From assembly GCF_014656295.1 (NCBI RefSeq), contig NZ_BNCD01000011.1, positions 62,001 through 126,000 of the forward strand: a stretch of 64,000 bases of DNA, given 5' to 3'. The position numbers and the translations under genes are program-made. The stretch is from Streptomyces sulfonofaciens. GTDB taxonomy: Bacteria > Actinomycetota > Actinomycetes > Streptomycetales > Streptomycetaceae. This document shows, one piece after another, positions 43,827 through 51,822 of the stretch (position 1 is its first letter; every line of letters begins with the position of its first letter). The notes under the pieces were generated by a model that worked only from the letters and a program-made list of their open reading frames with translations, did not search any database and had not been told where the DNA came from.

Positions 43827-44582
43827 GTGATCGCCATTTCCCTGCGCCGTGCCCGTCGAGCAGTACTGGTGAGGGCGGGCGCGGCGGGCGCGGGGCTGAT
43901 CGTGGCGGGGGCGGCTCTGGCGGCCTGTGCGGGGGACCCGGACGCGGGGACCAACGGCGAGGGGAAGCTGCCGGCGCAGCAGATCCAGAGCGACACCCGC
44001 AAGTCCGCCCGGGCGGCGCCGACGGTGCGCCTTTCCGGCACCGTGGTCAGCAAGGGCGGCACGTACCGCCTGGACATGCGGCTCAAGGACAACGGCGGTA
44101 CCGGTTCGGTCACCGCCGACGGCAGCACGCTGCAACTGCTGAGGGTCGGCGACCACCTCTACCTCAAGGCCGGTGCGTCCTTCTGGCGCGGGAAGGACGG
44201 CGAGGGGAACGCGGACTCGGCGGCCGCGGCCAAGCTGAGCGGCAAGTACGTACGGGTGCCGAAGGGGGATCCGTCGTACCAGCGGCTGAGCGGCTTCACC
44301 GACAAGGACGTGCTGCTGGACGGGCTGCTCACCCTGCACGGCGAGCTGGGCAAGGGGGACCACGGCGAGACGGCCGGCATACGCACGGTGGAGATCACCG
44401 GGGACGGCGGCGCGGGCGGGACGCTGAAGGTCTCCCTGGAGGGCAGGCCGCGCCCGGTGCGGCTGGAGCGGGCCGGAGGCGCGGGGACGCTGAGCTTCAC
44501 CGAGTGGGGCAGGGCGTTCACGCTGCGGGAGCCGGCCAAGGGCGAGACGGTGGATTACGGCAAGGCGCTTCCCACGTCGTAG
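43827..44582 (+). CDS. Secreted lipoprotein (LppX/LprG-like)
   Basis: 251 residues from GTG 43827 with GAGAGG upstream. Signal peptide with RRARR, hydrophobic core and lipobox LAAC. The mature domain alternates beta-like segments (TVRLSGTVVSKGGTYRLDMR, LLRVGDHLYLKAG), suggestive of the LppX_LprAFG lipid-binding fold; assignment by pattern only. Role unknown. Confidence 0.75.
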   Translation: MIAISLRRARRAVLVRAGAAGAGLIVAGAALAACAGDPDAGTNGEGKLPAQQIQSDTRKSARAAPTVRLSGTVVSKGGTYRLDMRLKDNGGTGSVTADGSTLQLLRVGDHLYLKAGASFWRGKDGEGNADSAAAAKLSGKYVRVPKGDPSYQRLSGFTDKDVLLDGLLTLHGELGKGDHGETAGIRTVEITGDGGAGGTLKVSLEGRPRPVRLERAGGAGTLSFTEWGRAFTLREPAKGETVDYGKALPTS

Positions 44583-44620
44583 GCGCGTGGTGCGGGCCCT
44601 CGGGCTCCCGCACCTCCTCG

Positions 44621-44707
44621 GGCCTTCACGTGTCTCCCCGGCCTTCACGCGTCCCCGGCCTTCACGCGTCCCCGGCCTTCACGTGTCCCCGGCCTTCACG
44701 TGTGCCC
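44621..44707. repeat. 17-base minisatellite, five copies
   Basis: Unit GGCCTTCACGYGTCCCC starting at 44621, 44640, 44657, 44674 and 44691 (first spacing 19). Lies between convergent genes and is non-coding. Confidence 0.85.
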
Positions 44708-44787
44708 GGGCCTCCGCGCCTCCTTCGGGCTCCGCGGGCCTCGGGTCTTTCGCGCGTCCTGCTGCTGTCCGTCCGTACGCGCGCGGG

Positions 44788-45306
44788 TCAGGGCCTGCGG
44801 GACCTGCCGCGGCGGCTGAGGAGCAGCCGGGGAAGGGCCGCGGGGAGCGGGTTGCGGGTGGTCGCCGCGGTGGGCAGCGGGGGTGCGGCCCCCGAGGCCG
44901 GGGCGAAGTCCGTCGTGGACGACTGCGGGTCCAGGCGCAGGACCCTGCACTCGCGCGCCCAGCGCTCGGTGACGGCCTCTCCGTCGGGGGCGTTGAGGCG
45001 CTTGCCCTTGAGCTCGGCGGCGACGGCCTGCCAGTCGGGCGACTCGGGTGCCAGCTCCGTGACGGTGGCGGTCCAGACGACCAGCCGGCCGCCCTTGTCC
45101 TTGCTGCGCACGGTCACCCGCGCCGTACCGCCGTCGGCGAGGCCGGGCAGCGGCTGCTCACCGGGGCCGTCGCCGACCAGGTGCGCCGCGCCGTCGTGCC
45201 AGACGTGCCACAGCGCCCGGACAGGACCGGTGCCCTGCACCCAGATCAGTCCGGACTTCTTCGTGGCCTCCTCGACGAGGGCCCGGCCGAGCAGCTCGCT
45301 TGTCAT
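44788..45306 (-). CDS. Conserved hypothetical protein, possibly FMN-binding split-barrel
   Basis: 172 residues. N-terminal SGLIWVQGTGPVRALWHVWHD and ARVTVRSKDKGGRLVVWTA suggest a beta-barrel of the pyridoxamine-oxidase-like type; the tail is basic and low-complexity. Start ATG 45306 is predicted leaderless (TACGCT seven bases upstream). Function unknown. Confidence 0.75.
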   Translation of the reverse strand: MTSELLGRALVEEATKKSGLIWVQGTGPVRALWHVWHDGAAHLVGDGPGEQPLPGLADGGTARVTVRSKDKGGRLVVWTATVTELAPESPDWQAVAAELKGKRLNAPDGEAVTERWARECRVLRLDPQSSTTDFAPASGAAPPLPTAATTRNPLPAALPRLLLSRRGRSRRP

Positions 45307-45313
45307 GGGCCCC

Positions 45314-45319
45314 AGCGTA
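45314..45319 (-). promoter_or_regulatory. -10 box of a leaderless promoter
   Basis: TACGCT, seven bases before ATG 45306. Confidence 0.5.
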
Positions 45320-45396
45320 GTGAGACCCGGCGCGGCGCCGACAGGGCGGGCCCGCCTGGGAGCAGGGCCCGCGGTACCGGCGCCGGGGCCGACGGG

Positions 45397-46527
45397 TCAG
45401 AGCCAGCCGTTGCGCTTCAGCGCCCGGTGGATGCCGTAGCAGATCGCGACCGTGACCCCCATGACCATCGGGTAGCCGTAGCGCCAGTGCAGTTCCGGCA
45501 TGTGCTCGAAGTTCATGCCGTAGACACCGCAGACCATCGTCGGCACGGCGATGATCGCCGCCCAGGACGTGATCTTGCGCATGTCCTCGTTCTGCGCGAC
45601 GGAGGCCTGGGCCAGGTTGGCCTGGAGGATGGAGTTCAGCAGCTCGTCGAAGCCGACGACCTGCTCCTGCACGCGCGCGAGGTGGTCGGCCACGTCGCGG
45701 AAGTACTTCTGGATGTCCGGGTCCACCAGCCGCATCGGCCGCTCGCTCAGCAGTTGCATGGGCCGTGCCAGCGGTGCCACCGCGCGCTTGAACTCCAGGA
45801 CCTCCCGCTTGAGCTGGTAGATCCGGCCGGCGTCCACACCGCGCGAGGTGCCGCGGCCGTTCTTGCCGGGCGCGGAGAACACCTCGGTCTCCACCTCGTC
45901 GATGTCGTCCTGCATGGCGTCGGCGACGGCCAGGTATCCGTCGACGACGTGGTCGGCGATCGCGTGCAGTACCGCGGACGGGCCCTTGGCCAGCAACTCG
46001 GGCTCGTCCTGGAGCCGGTGCCGCAGGCCACGCAGCGAACCCTGCCCGCCGTGCCGGACGGTGATGAAGAAGTCCTTGCCGGTGAAGCACATCACCTCGC
46101 CGGTCTCCACGACCTCGCTGGTGGCGGTGAGTTCGGTGTGCTCGACGTAGTGGATGGTCTTGAAGACGGTGAAGAGGGTGTCGTCGTAGCGCTCCAGCTT
46201 CGGCCGCTGGTGGGCGTGCACCGCGTCCTCCACGGCCAGCGGGTGCAGGCCGAACTCGGCGGCGATGACGGCGAACTCCTCCTCGGTGGGCTCGTGCAGC
46301 CCGATCCAGGCGAAGCCGCCGCGGCTGCGTACGTGCAGCTTCGCCTGCTGCGGCGTGAGCGCCTGCGTGGGCTCGATGCGGTATCCCTCGCGGTAGACGG
46401 CGCAGTCGACCACGGCGGACGGGATGCGGGCCGCGGGCGTGCGGGGGGTGTCGTAGGGGCTGTAGGCGGTGCCGTCCTTGCGGATGGAGGGACGGACGGC
46501 GGCGCGCAGGTCGCGGATCATCGACAT
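45397..46527 (-). CDS. corA: CorA-family magnesium/cobalt transporter
   Basis: 376 residues. A large N-terminal cytoplasmic domain, a long stalk helix, then two C-terminal transmembrane helices with the pore signature YGMNF (about 335-339) and the loop MPELHW. ATG with AAGGAG seven bases upstream. A 550-base untranslated or empty stretch lies upstream. Forms pentameric Mg2+ channels. Confidence 0.95.
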   Translation of the reverse strand: MSMIRDLRAAVRPSIRKDGTAYSPYDTPRTPAARIPSAVVDCAVYREGYRIEPTQALTPQQAKLHVRSRGGFAWIGLHEPTEEEFAVIAAEFGLHPLAVEDAVHAHQRPKLERYDDTLFTVFKTIHYVEHTELTATSEVVETGEVMCFTGKDFFITVRHGGQGSLRGLRHRLQDEPELLAKGPSAVLHAIADHVVDGYLAVADAMQDDIDEVETEVFSAPGKNGRGTSRGVDAGRIYQLKREVLEFKRAVAPLARPMQLLSERPMRLVDPDIQKYFRDVADHLARVQEQVVGFDELLNSILQANLAQASVAQNEDMRKITSWAAIIAVPTMVCGVYGMNFEHMPELHWRYGYPMVMGVTVAICYGIHRALKRNGWL

Positions 46528-47078
46528 GGGCAGGCTCCTTCGCGGGCGGGCCGCCGGCGACGGTTGGAACTACCCGGAATGAGGACGTCCGACGTGCTGA
46601 CTGTCTCCCGTCGGGCCTTTTCGGCGCCGGGGGCGTTTCGCACGTCCACAAAGCGGGGAGCACCGCACCGTCGCGGAGGCAGCTTCGCTGGTGGTGCAGA
46701 CGGAGGCGATCACTTGGATCGGATGGGCACGAAGCGCTCTTCCGTGGCGCGCCGGATGATCTTGACGCAAACGCAGGCGGGCAGCTTCCGGTACTCCGGA
46801 GCTACGTGACTCAGCGGTCGGAAGAGCGGGTAGTACTGCACGGTCGACTTCGGTCCACTGCAGTCCCACCTCCTCCGGCCGGTCCCCCTTGAGGGAAGTC
46901 CACAGCGTCGAGGCTGAGAGCGACGCTTCTGCGTGCTGCCCCGACCAGCGGCCAAGCTTATCAGCCGACCGGGGTGTCAAGACCCGCTTCGGCGCTTTGC
47001 ATACGGTGCGACGGGGCCCCGCCGCACCGGGACGCGGGCCCGCGACCGGCCGGGCGGGGCTCTGCCTATGCTCCCGCC
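46528..47078. other. 551-base gap upstream of corA
   Basis: Lower GC than its surroundings. On the minus strand a perfect -35 TTGACA (46975-46980) precedes TAAGCT by 14 bases. Hairpin AGCGTCG / CGACGCT at 46904-46927. An 81-codon minus frame (46710-46955) ends in non-shadow-like residues (VCVKIIRRATEERF) but lacks a convincing start. May be a long corA leader, a small gene or a relic. Confidence 0.4.
47067..47072 (+). promoter_or_regulatory. -10 box of a leaderless promoter (SUFU gene)
   Basis: TATGCT, six bases before ATG 47079. Confidence 0.5.
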
Positions 47079-47714
47079 ATGGCAACGGCTGATGTTCTGG
47101 CGCTGGTGGAAGCCCGTCTGGTGGCCGCGTTCGGCGAGCCCGACGCACGGGCCGCGGTGACGTTCGTGGGCACCGACCGCATCGAGGTGCTGCGCTTCTG
47201 CGGCGGCGGGGGCGCGGGTGCCGAACCTCACACCGGGTCAGCAGGCGGCCGGGGCGTGGTGCGGTACGCGACGCTCGGCATGGCGGCCCGGCCGATGACG
47301 GACCCCGCGGCGGTGGTCGCCGATCCGGTGCGGGGACCGCGTGCCGAGTTGGTGCTCTCGATGCGCCCGGGTCTCGCGGACACCGACAAGGTGCTCAGGC
47401 CGCTTGCCGTGCTGGCCGCCTCGCCGCAGGTCGAGGGCGTGGTCGTGGCGCCGGGCGGTTCGCTGGACGTGGGGGAGCCGCTGTGGCCGGGGGGCCGGTT
47501 CAGCTCGGTGCTGGTGGCCGAGCCCGGTGGCCTCGTCGAGGATCTGGAGCTGGATCCGCCCCTGGACCCCGTGCGGTTCCTGCCGCTGCTGCCCATGACG
47601 CGGAACGAGGCCGCCTGGAAGCGGGTGCACGGTGCTCCCGCGCTCCAGGAACGCTGGCTGGCCGCCGGAACGGACCTGCGCGATCCGCTGCGCCGGTCCG
47701 TCCGGCTGGACTGA
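47079..47714 (+). CDS. Suppressor-of-fused (SUFU) domain protein
   Basis: 211 residues. The SUFU pattern is seen in RGVVRYATLGMAARPM, RAELVLSMRPG, LLPMTRNEAAWKRVHG and the LERW-like ALQERW. Cytoplasmic, single-domain. In bacteria this domain is frequent among immunity proteins of polymorphic toxins, but no toxin is adjacent, so the role here is unknown. Predicted leaderless. Confidence 0.85.
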   Translation: MATADVLALVEARLVAAFGEPDARAAVTFVGTDRIEVLRFCGGGGAGAEPHTGSAGGRGVVRYATLGMAARPMTDPAAVVADPVRGPRAELVLSMRPGLADTDKVLRPLAVLAASPQVEGVVVAPGGSLDVGEPLWPGGRFSSVLVAEPGGLVEDLELDPPLDPVRFLPLLPMTRNEAAWKRVHGAPALQERWLAAGTDLRDPLRRSVRLD

Positions 47715-47782
47715 GGCGCGCGGACCGCCGCACGCGTCACCGCGGGCGACGGGGCCGAGCCGTGCGCACCGCCCGCCCGCCG

Positions 47783-47890
47783 GTCCGTCGGGCCGCTCGT
47801 CCACCGGTCTGTCCGTCGGGCCGCTCGTCCACCGGTCTGTCCGTCGGGCCGCTCGTCCGTCGGTCTGTCCGTCCGCCGGCCTGTCCGTCC
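47783..47890. repeat. 28-base minisatellite, three copies plus decayed units
   Basis: Unit starts GTCCGTCGGGCCGCTCGTCC at 47783, 47811 and 47839; the third differs at two positions, then shorter GTCCGTC repeats continue to 47890, ten bases before the MFS stop. Between convergent genes. Confidence 0.85.
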
Positions 47891-47899
47891 GTCGGTCCG

Positions 47900-49378
47900 T
47901 CAGTCCGCGAAGACCGCTGCGCCGTCCTCCGTCGCATGCTGCGGCGCCCGCTCCTGCGCCTCGTGCGTGAGGGCCCGCCTGCGGACCGCGACCACCGCCG
48001 CACCGGCCACCGCCGCCGCAGCGGCGACCACGAACGGCATGCGGATGTCGCTCCACTCCTCGATCCTCGGCGCGAGGTAGGGCGCCGCGGCCGCCGCGAA
48101 CCACCGGACGAAGTTGTACCCGGCGCTGGCCACCGGCCGGGGCGCGTCGGAGACGCCGAGTGCGAGTTCGGTGTAGACGGTGTTGTTCACGCCGATGAGG
48201 GCGCCGGACAGGATCGTGCAGACGACGGCCGTGGTGTGGCTGCCGTAGCCGAGTACGAGCACGTCGGCGGCGAGCAGCAGCAGCGAGCCGCCCAGCACCC
48301 GCAGCGACCCGAACCTCGCCTGCATACGGGGTGCGATCAGCACGGAGAAGACCGCGAGCAGCACGCCCCAGGCGAAGAACACCGCACCGGATCCGTAGGG
48401 GCTCATGTCCAGGACGAACGGCGTGAAGGCCAGCACCGTGAAGAAGGTGTAGTTGTAGAAGAACGCCGAGGCGGCCGCGGAGGCGAGCCCGCCGTGGCCG
48501 AGCGCCCTGATCGGCGCCAGCAGGGACGTCCTGCGTGCGGGCCTCGGCTGTTCCCCCAGGAACACGGCGATGCACACGAATCCGATCGCCATCAGCGCGG
48601 ACGTGCCGAAGAAGGGGTAGCGCCAGCTCGCGTCGCCGAGCAGTGCGCCGACCAGCGGCCCGCAGGCCATCCCGAGCCCCAGGGCCGACTCGTAGAGCAG
48701 GATCGCCGCCGCGCTGCCGCCCGCGGCGGCGCCCACGATCACGGCGAGGGCGGTGGAGACGAAGAGGGCGTTGCCGAGACCCCAGCCGGCCCGGAAGCCG
48801 ACCAGTTCGCCCACCGAGCCCGAGGTGCCGGACAGCCCCGCGAAGAGCACGACCAGCGCCAGACCGGCCAACAGGGTCCTGCGGCCGCCGATCCGGCTGG
48901 AGACGAACCCGGTGACCAGCATCGCGACCGCGGTGATCAGGAAGTACGAGGTGAAGAGCAGGGAGACCTGGCTCGGTGTGGCCTTCAGCCCCGTGGCGAT
49001 GGACGGCAGGATCGGGTCGACGAGCCCGATGCCCATGAAGGCCACGACGGACGCCCCGGCGGTCGCCCAGACCGCCTTCGGCTGACGGAGGAGCCCTCCG
49101 GCACCCGCGTCGAACGGATCCTCGGCCTCCTGGGCCCCGCCCACCGCCGCCTCCGCCCGGTTCCCGCCGGTGGCCTCGGCCGCCCCGTGTCCACCGACCG
49201 CCGCGACCGTCCCGTGCCCACCAGGCGCACCGGGCGCCACGACGCCTGCCGGGGCCGGGCCGGGTTCCGTGACCGCTTCCGCGCCCGGCCGGGGCCCCCG
49301 ATCCGTGACCGCTTCCGCGCCCGGCCGGGGCCCCCGATCCGTGACCGCTTCCGTGCCGGGTTCCGTCCTGGTGCTCAT
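47900..49378 (-). CDS. MFS transporter (DHA1-type efflux pump)
   Basis: 492 residues with 12 predicted helices from about residue 104. Motif A region GFVSSRIGGRRTLLAGL and GFRAGWGLGNALFVS. The first 95 residues are a hydrophilic tail beginning with a 12-residue repeat (EAVTDRGPRPGA, two full copies plus part), encoded by a 36-base DNA repeat. ATG preceded by GGAGG. An AT-rich operator-like region lies upstream. Probably drug export. Confidence 0.92.
   Translation of the reverse strand: MSTRTEPGTEAVTDRGPRPGAEAVTDRGPRPGAEAVTEPGPAPAGVVAPGAPGGHGTVAAVGGHGAAEATGGNRAEAAVGGAQEAEDPFDAGAGGLLRQPKAVWATAGASVVAFMGIGLVDPILPSIATGLKATPSQVSLLFTSYFLITAVAMLVTGFVSSRIGGRRTLLAGLALVVLFAGLSGTSGSVGELVGFRAGWGLGNALFVSTALAVIVGAAAGGSAAAILLYESALGLGMACGPLVGALLGDASWRYPFFGTSALMAIGFVCIAVFLGEQPRPARRTSLLAPIRALGHGGLASAAASAFFYNYTFFTVLAFTPFVLDMSPYGSGAVFFAWGVLLAVFSVLIAPRMQARFGSLRVLGGSLLLLAADVLVLGYGSHTTAVVCTILSGALIGVNNTVYTELALGVSDAPRPVASAGYNFVRWFAAAAAPYLAPRIEEWSDIRMPFVVAAAAAVAGAAVVAVRRRALTHEAQERAPQHATEDGAAVFAD
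49266..49353. repeat. 36-base in-frame repeat in the MFS gene
   Basis: Two perfect 36-base units (49266-49301, 49302-49337) and 16 bases of a third; encodes the N-terminal hydrophilic repeat. Spacer-free, so not CRISPR. Confidence 0.9.
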
Positions 49379-49421
49379 CCGTGCCGCCTCCAGCGCCTCC
49401 GAATTGGTTGGTCTTTACACA

Positions 49422-49446
49422 TAATAAGTTAGGTCCCCTAATAAGT
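49422..49446. promoter_or_regulatory. Operator-like palindrome upstream of the MFS gene
   Basis: TTAGGTCCCCTAA (49429-49441) is an inverted repeat flanked by direct repeats TAATAAGT (49422-49429, 49439-49446), about 45-70 bases upstream of the MFS start. The shape resembles MarR- or TetR-type efflux-pump operators. No regulator gene is adjacent. Confidence 0.55.
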
Positions 49447-49549
49447 GCAAGCTACACGCATATTTCCCCGCTCATCACTCCACCGGACGAGTGGTCTTTC
49501 GTTTGATCGTCCTTGACGCGACGACGGCCGGGGAGGACCGTTGGGCGTT

Positions 49550-50200
49550 ATGAGGGGCGAACCCAGTTGCCCGAAGTGCGGCGGCCGGGTCAGGGCTCCC
49601 GGACTGTTCGCCGACTCCTGGCAGTGCGATGTGCACGGGACGGTGCATCCGCTGCAGCCTGTGATCCCGCCGAGCGTCGAGGCCCTGAGCGTGGCGGTGC
49701 ACCGCGCCGAGGTACCCGTGTGGATGCCCTGGCCCCTCCCGGTGGGCTGGCTGTTCACGGGTGTGGCCTACGCGGGCGATGACCGGAGCGGTGGCAGAGC
49801 CACCGCCGTCGCGTGCTCGGGCCCGGGGCCGCTCGGGGGCGTGGGCGAACTGGTGCTGGTCGCCGAGGAGCTGGGCGTGGGACTCGGCGCCCGCTACGCG
49901 GGCATACGCGGGCCCGACCCCGGCGGCTATCTGCACGTGGAGAAACCGCCCCAGACCAAGGTCCTGGCGGCCGGCCGGCCGAGCCCGCTCTGGCTGGTCT
50001 CCGGGGCCCCGCAGGACCGCGCCGTCTTCGCCGGTGAGGCGTGCGGGCTGTGGCTGTGGGCGATCGTCTGGCCGGAGCAGTCCGGGCTGCTGATGTACGA
50101 CGAGCTGGTGCTGACGGACCTGCGGGACGCGGGTGCCGAGGTCGACCTCCTGCCCTGCGGCGCGCTCAGTCCGCGGATCCTCGCGCCCGACAGGATCTGA
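49550..50200 (+). CDS. DUF6758-type protein with N-terminal zinc ribbon
   Basis: 216 residues from ATG 49550 (MRGEPSCPKCGG); TTG 49541 is an alternative with GAGG closer. Cys pair CPKC then CDVH suggest a zinc knuckle; the rest (PVWMPWPLPVGWLFTGVAYA, GLWLWAIVWPEQSGLLMYDE) is a streptomycete-conserved domain. Divergent from the MFS gene. Function unknown. Confidence 0.85.
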   Translation: MRGEPSCPKCGGRVRAPGLFADSWQCDVHGTVHPLQPVIPPSVEALSVAVHRAEVPVWMPWPLPVGWLFTGVAYAGDDRSGGRATAVACSGPGPLGGVGELVLVAEELGVGLGARYAGIRGPDPGGYLHVEKPPQTKVLAAGRPSPLWLVSGAPQDRAVFAGEACGLWLWAIVWPEQSGLLMYDELVLTDLRDAGAEVDLLPCGALSPRILAPDRI

Positions 50201-50239
50201 CCGGCGTTCCGGCGTTCCGGCGTTCCGGCGTTCCGGCGG
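50201..50239. repeat. 8-base tandem repeat
   Basis: CCGGCGTT repeated four times plus CCGGCGG, starting at the DUF6758 stop. Confidence 0.85.
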
Positions 50240-50355
50240 CGCGGTCCCGGCCCCGCTCCCCGCGGTGTGCGCGTCGCCGGCCGCCTCGGGTGTCGCCCTG
50301 GTGGGCCGCTATTCTTCAGGTGCCCGTGGACCCCGTCAGAGCTGGAGCGCCCCTC

Positions 50356-51216
50356 GTGCTCATCGATCTGCACACTCACTCGGCCGCCTCCGACGGTACG
50401 GACACCCCCGCGGAGCTGGTGCGCAACGCAGCGGCCGGCGGTCTCGACGTCGTGGCGCTCACCGACCACGACACCACCCGGGGGTACGCCGAGGCCATCG
50501 CCGCGCTCCCCGGCCTCGACCGGAACCTCACGCTGGTCACCGGGGCCGAGCTGTCCTGCCGTCTTGACGGCGTGAGCATGCACATGCTGGCCTACCTCTT
50601 CGACCCGCAGGAGCCCCGGCTGCTGGCCGAGCGCGAGCTGGTCCGCGACGACCGCACACCGCGCGCGCACGCCATCATCGGCAAGCTCCAGGGACTCGGG
50701 GTGCCGGTCACCTGGGAGCAGGTGTCGCGGATCGCCGGCGAGGGCTCGGTGGGCCGGCCGCACATCGCCGAGGCCCTGGTCGAGCACGGTGTGGTGCCGA
50801 CCGTCTCGGACGCCTTCACCCAGGAGTGGCTGGCCGACGGCGGCCGCGCCCACGTCGAGAAGCACGAGACGGACCCCTTCGAGGCGATCCGGCTGATCAA
50901 GGCGGCCGGGGGTGTCGCCGTCTTCGCGCACCCGGGCGCCGCCAAGCGCGGCCAGGTGGTGCCGGAGGAGTCGATCGCCAAGCTCGCCGAGGCCGGACTC
51001 GACGGGCTGGAGGCCGACCACATGGACCACGACCAGCCCACCCGTGAGCGGCTGCGGGCCCTCGCCGGAGACCTGGGCCTGCTGGTCACGGGCTCCAGCG
51101 ACTACCACGGCAGCCGCAAGACCTGCGTCCTCGGCGAGCACACCACGGCCCCCGAGGTCTACGAGGAGATCGCCCGCCGGGCCACCGGCGCGCGCCCCGT
51201 CTTCGCGGGGGCGTGA
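50356..51216 (+). CDS. PHP-domain phosphoesterase
   Basis: 286 residues from GTG 50356 (GGAG eight bases upstream). Metal motifs DLHTHSAASDGTD, LTDHDTTRG, TGAELS, FAHPGAAKRG and GSSDYHGSRK. Related to 3',5'-nucleotide bisphosphate phosphatase/RNase AM (YciV). Likely acts on pAp-type nucleotides or short RNA 5' ends. Confidence 0.93.
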   Translation: MLIDLHTHSAASDGTDTPAELVRNAAAGGLDVVALTDHDTTRGYAEAIAALPGLDRNLTLVTGAELSCRLDGVSMHMLAYLFDPQEPRLLAERELVRDDRTPRAHAIIGKLQGLGVPVTWEQVSRIAGEGSVGRPHIAEALVEHGVVPTVSDAFTQEWLADGGRAHVEKHETDPFEAIRLIKAAGGVAVFAHPGAAKRGQVVPEESIAKLAEAGLDGLEADHMDHDQPTRERLRALAGDLGLLVTGSSDYHGSRKTCVLGEHTTAPEVYEEIARRATGARPVFAGA

Positions 51217-51270
51217 GTCGACGTCTTCGCCCGGGCGTGAGCAGACCTTCGCCCGGGCGTGAGCAGACGT

Positions 51271-51312
51271 GCGCAAGCCCCCTTACGCCGTGCTGCGTAC
51301 GGGGGCTTGCGC
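51271..51312. terminator. Bidirectional terminator after the PHP gene
   Basis: 12-base perfect stem GCGCAAGCCCCC / GGGGGCTTGCGC, 18-base loop. An imperfect 24-base direct repeat (TTCGCCCGGGCGTGAGCAGA) precedes it at 51224-51270. Confidence 0.8.
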
Positions 51313-51374
51313 GTGTGTGCTGCTGAGCGTGTCGCGTTTGTCGTGCCGAGCGCTCGCGTGTGGTGCCGAGCGTG

Positions 51375-51533
51375 TTACGAGGCGGTGGCGGGAGATTCGG
51401 CGGGCCGGATGTAGAGGCGCTGCCCGGTGGCGGCGGCCTGCTGGACGATCCGGTTGACGGAGTCGGCGTCCACCACGGTGCTGTCCACAGCGGTGCCGTC
51501 CACGTCGTCCAGGCGCATGATCTCGAAGCGCAC
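51375..51533 (-). CDS. Small conserved streptomycete protein
   Basis: 52 residues from GTG 51533 (GGGAG six bases upstream), starting RFEIMRLDDVDGTAVDSTVV and ending in YIRPAE. The upstream open frame to 51608 lacks a ribosome site. Soluble; function unknown. The upstream 51540-51760 is AT-rich and should contain its promoter. Confidence 0.75.
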   Translation of the reverse strand: MRFEIMRLDDVDGTAVDSTVVDADSVNRIVQQAAATGQRLYIRPAESPATAS

Positions 51534-51650
51534 AGGCTTCTCCCTTCGTCTGGGTGATCCTCCTGAAGGAGAACTACTGGTACGAGATAGGACAAAATTA
51601 TTGCCCATGGGTGCGGCCGGGGGGTTTCCCGTCCGTTAAGTCTGGATTGC

Positions 51651-51686
51651 TTGACTAGCGTGCCCTGCCATCCGTACCTGTACAAC
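51651..51686 (+). promoter_or_regulatory. Candidate promoter in the AT-rich region before the NYN gene
   Basis: TTGACT (51651-51656) followed by TACCTG / TACAAC at 18-24 bases; about 140 bases upstream of the NYN gene. The 51609-51750 interval is one of the most AT-rich of the window. Confidence 0.35.
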
Positions 51687-51822
51687 GGATTGTCCCATGC
51701 AGTCATTCCCTACACTAAAGAAATTTTTCGAGTAACTAATTACTGACACGTGCCATGGGTGTCGCCCCGGCGCCGGCGACGGCTTGTGCCCCCCGCGCCC
51801 AGGCCCGGACAATGGGGTGCAT

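Noticed and set aside
46710..46955. 81-codon minus-strand gene upstream of corA
   Set aside because: No ribosome site at its ATG, and the N-terminal half looks like shadow sequence; not called as a gene.
46528..46960. Mg2+ riboswitch (M-box) upstream of corA
   Set aside because: I could not match the conserved M-box elements by eye; kept only as an open question.
49266..49353. Possible CRISPR-like direct repeats
   Set aside because: Units are contiguous without spacers and encode an in-frame peptide repeat.
51086..51706. 206-codon minus-strand frame beginning MTAWDNPLYRYGWQG
   Set aside because: Overlaps the PHP gene and its terminator; the sequence beyond the first 50 codons is low-complexity shadow.
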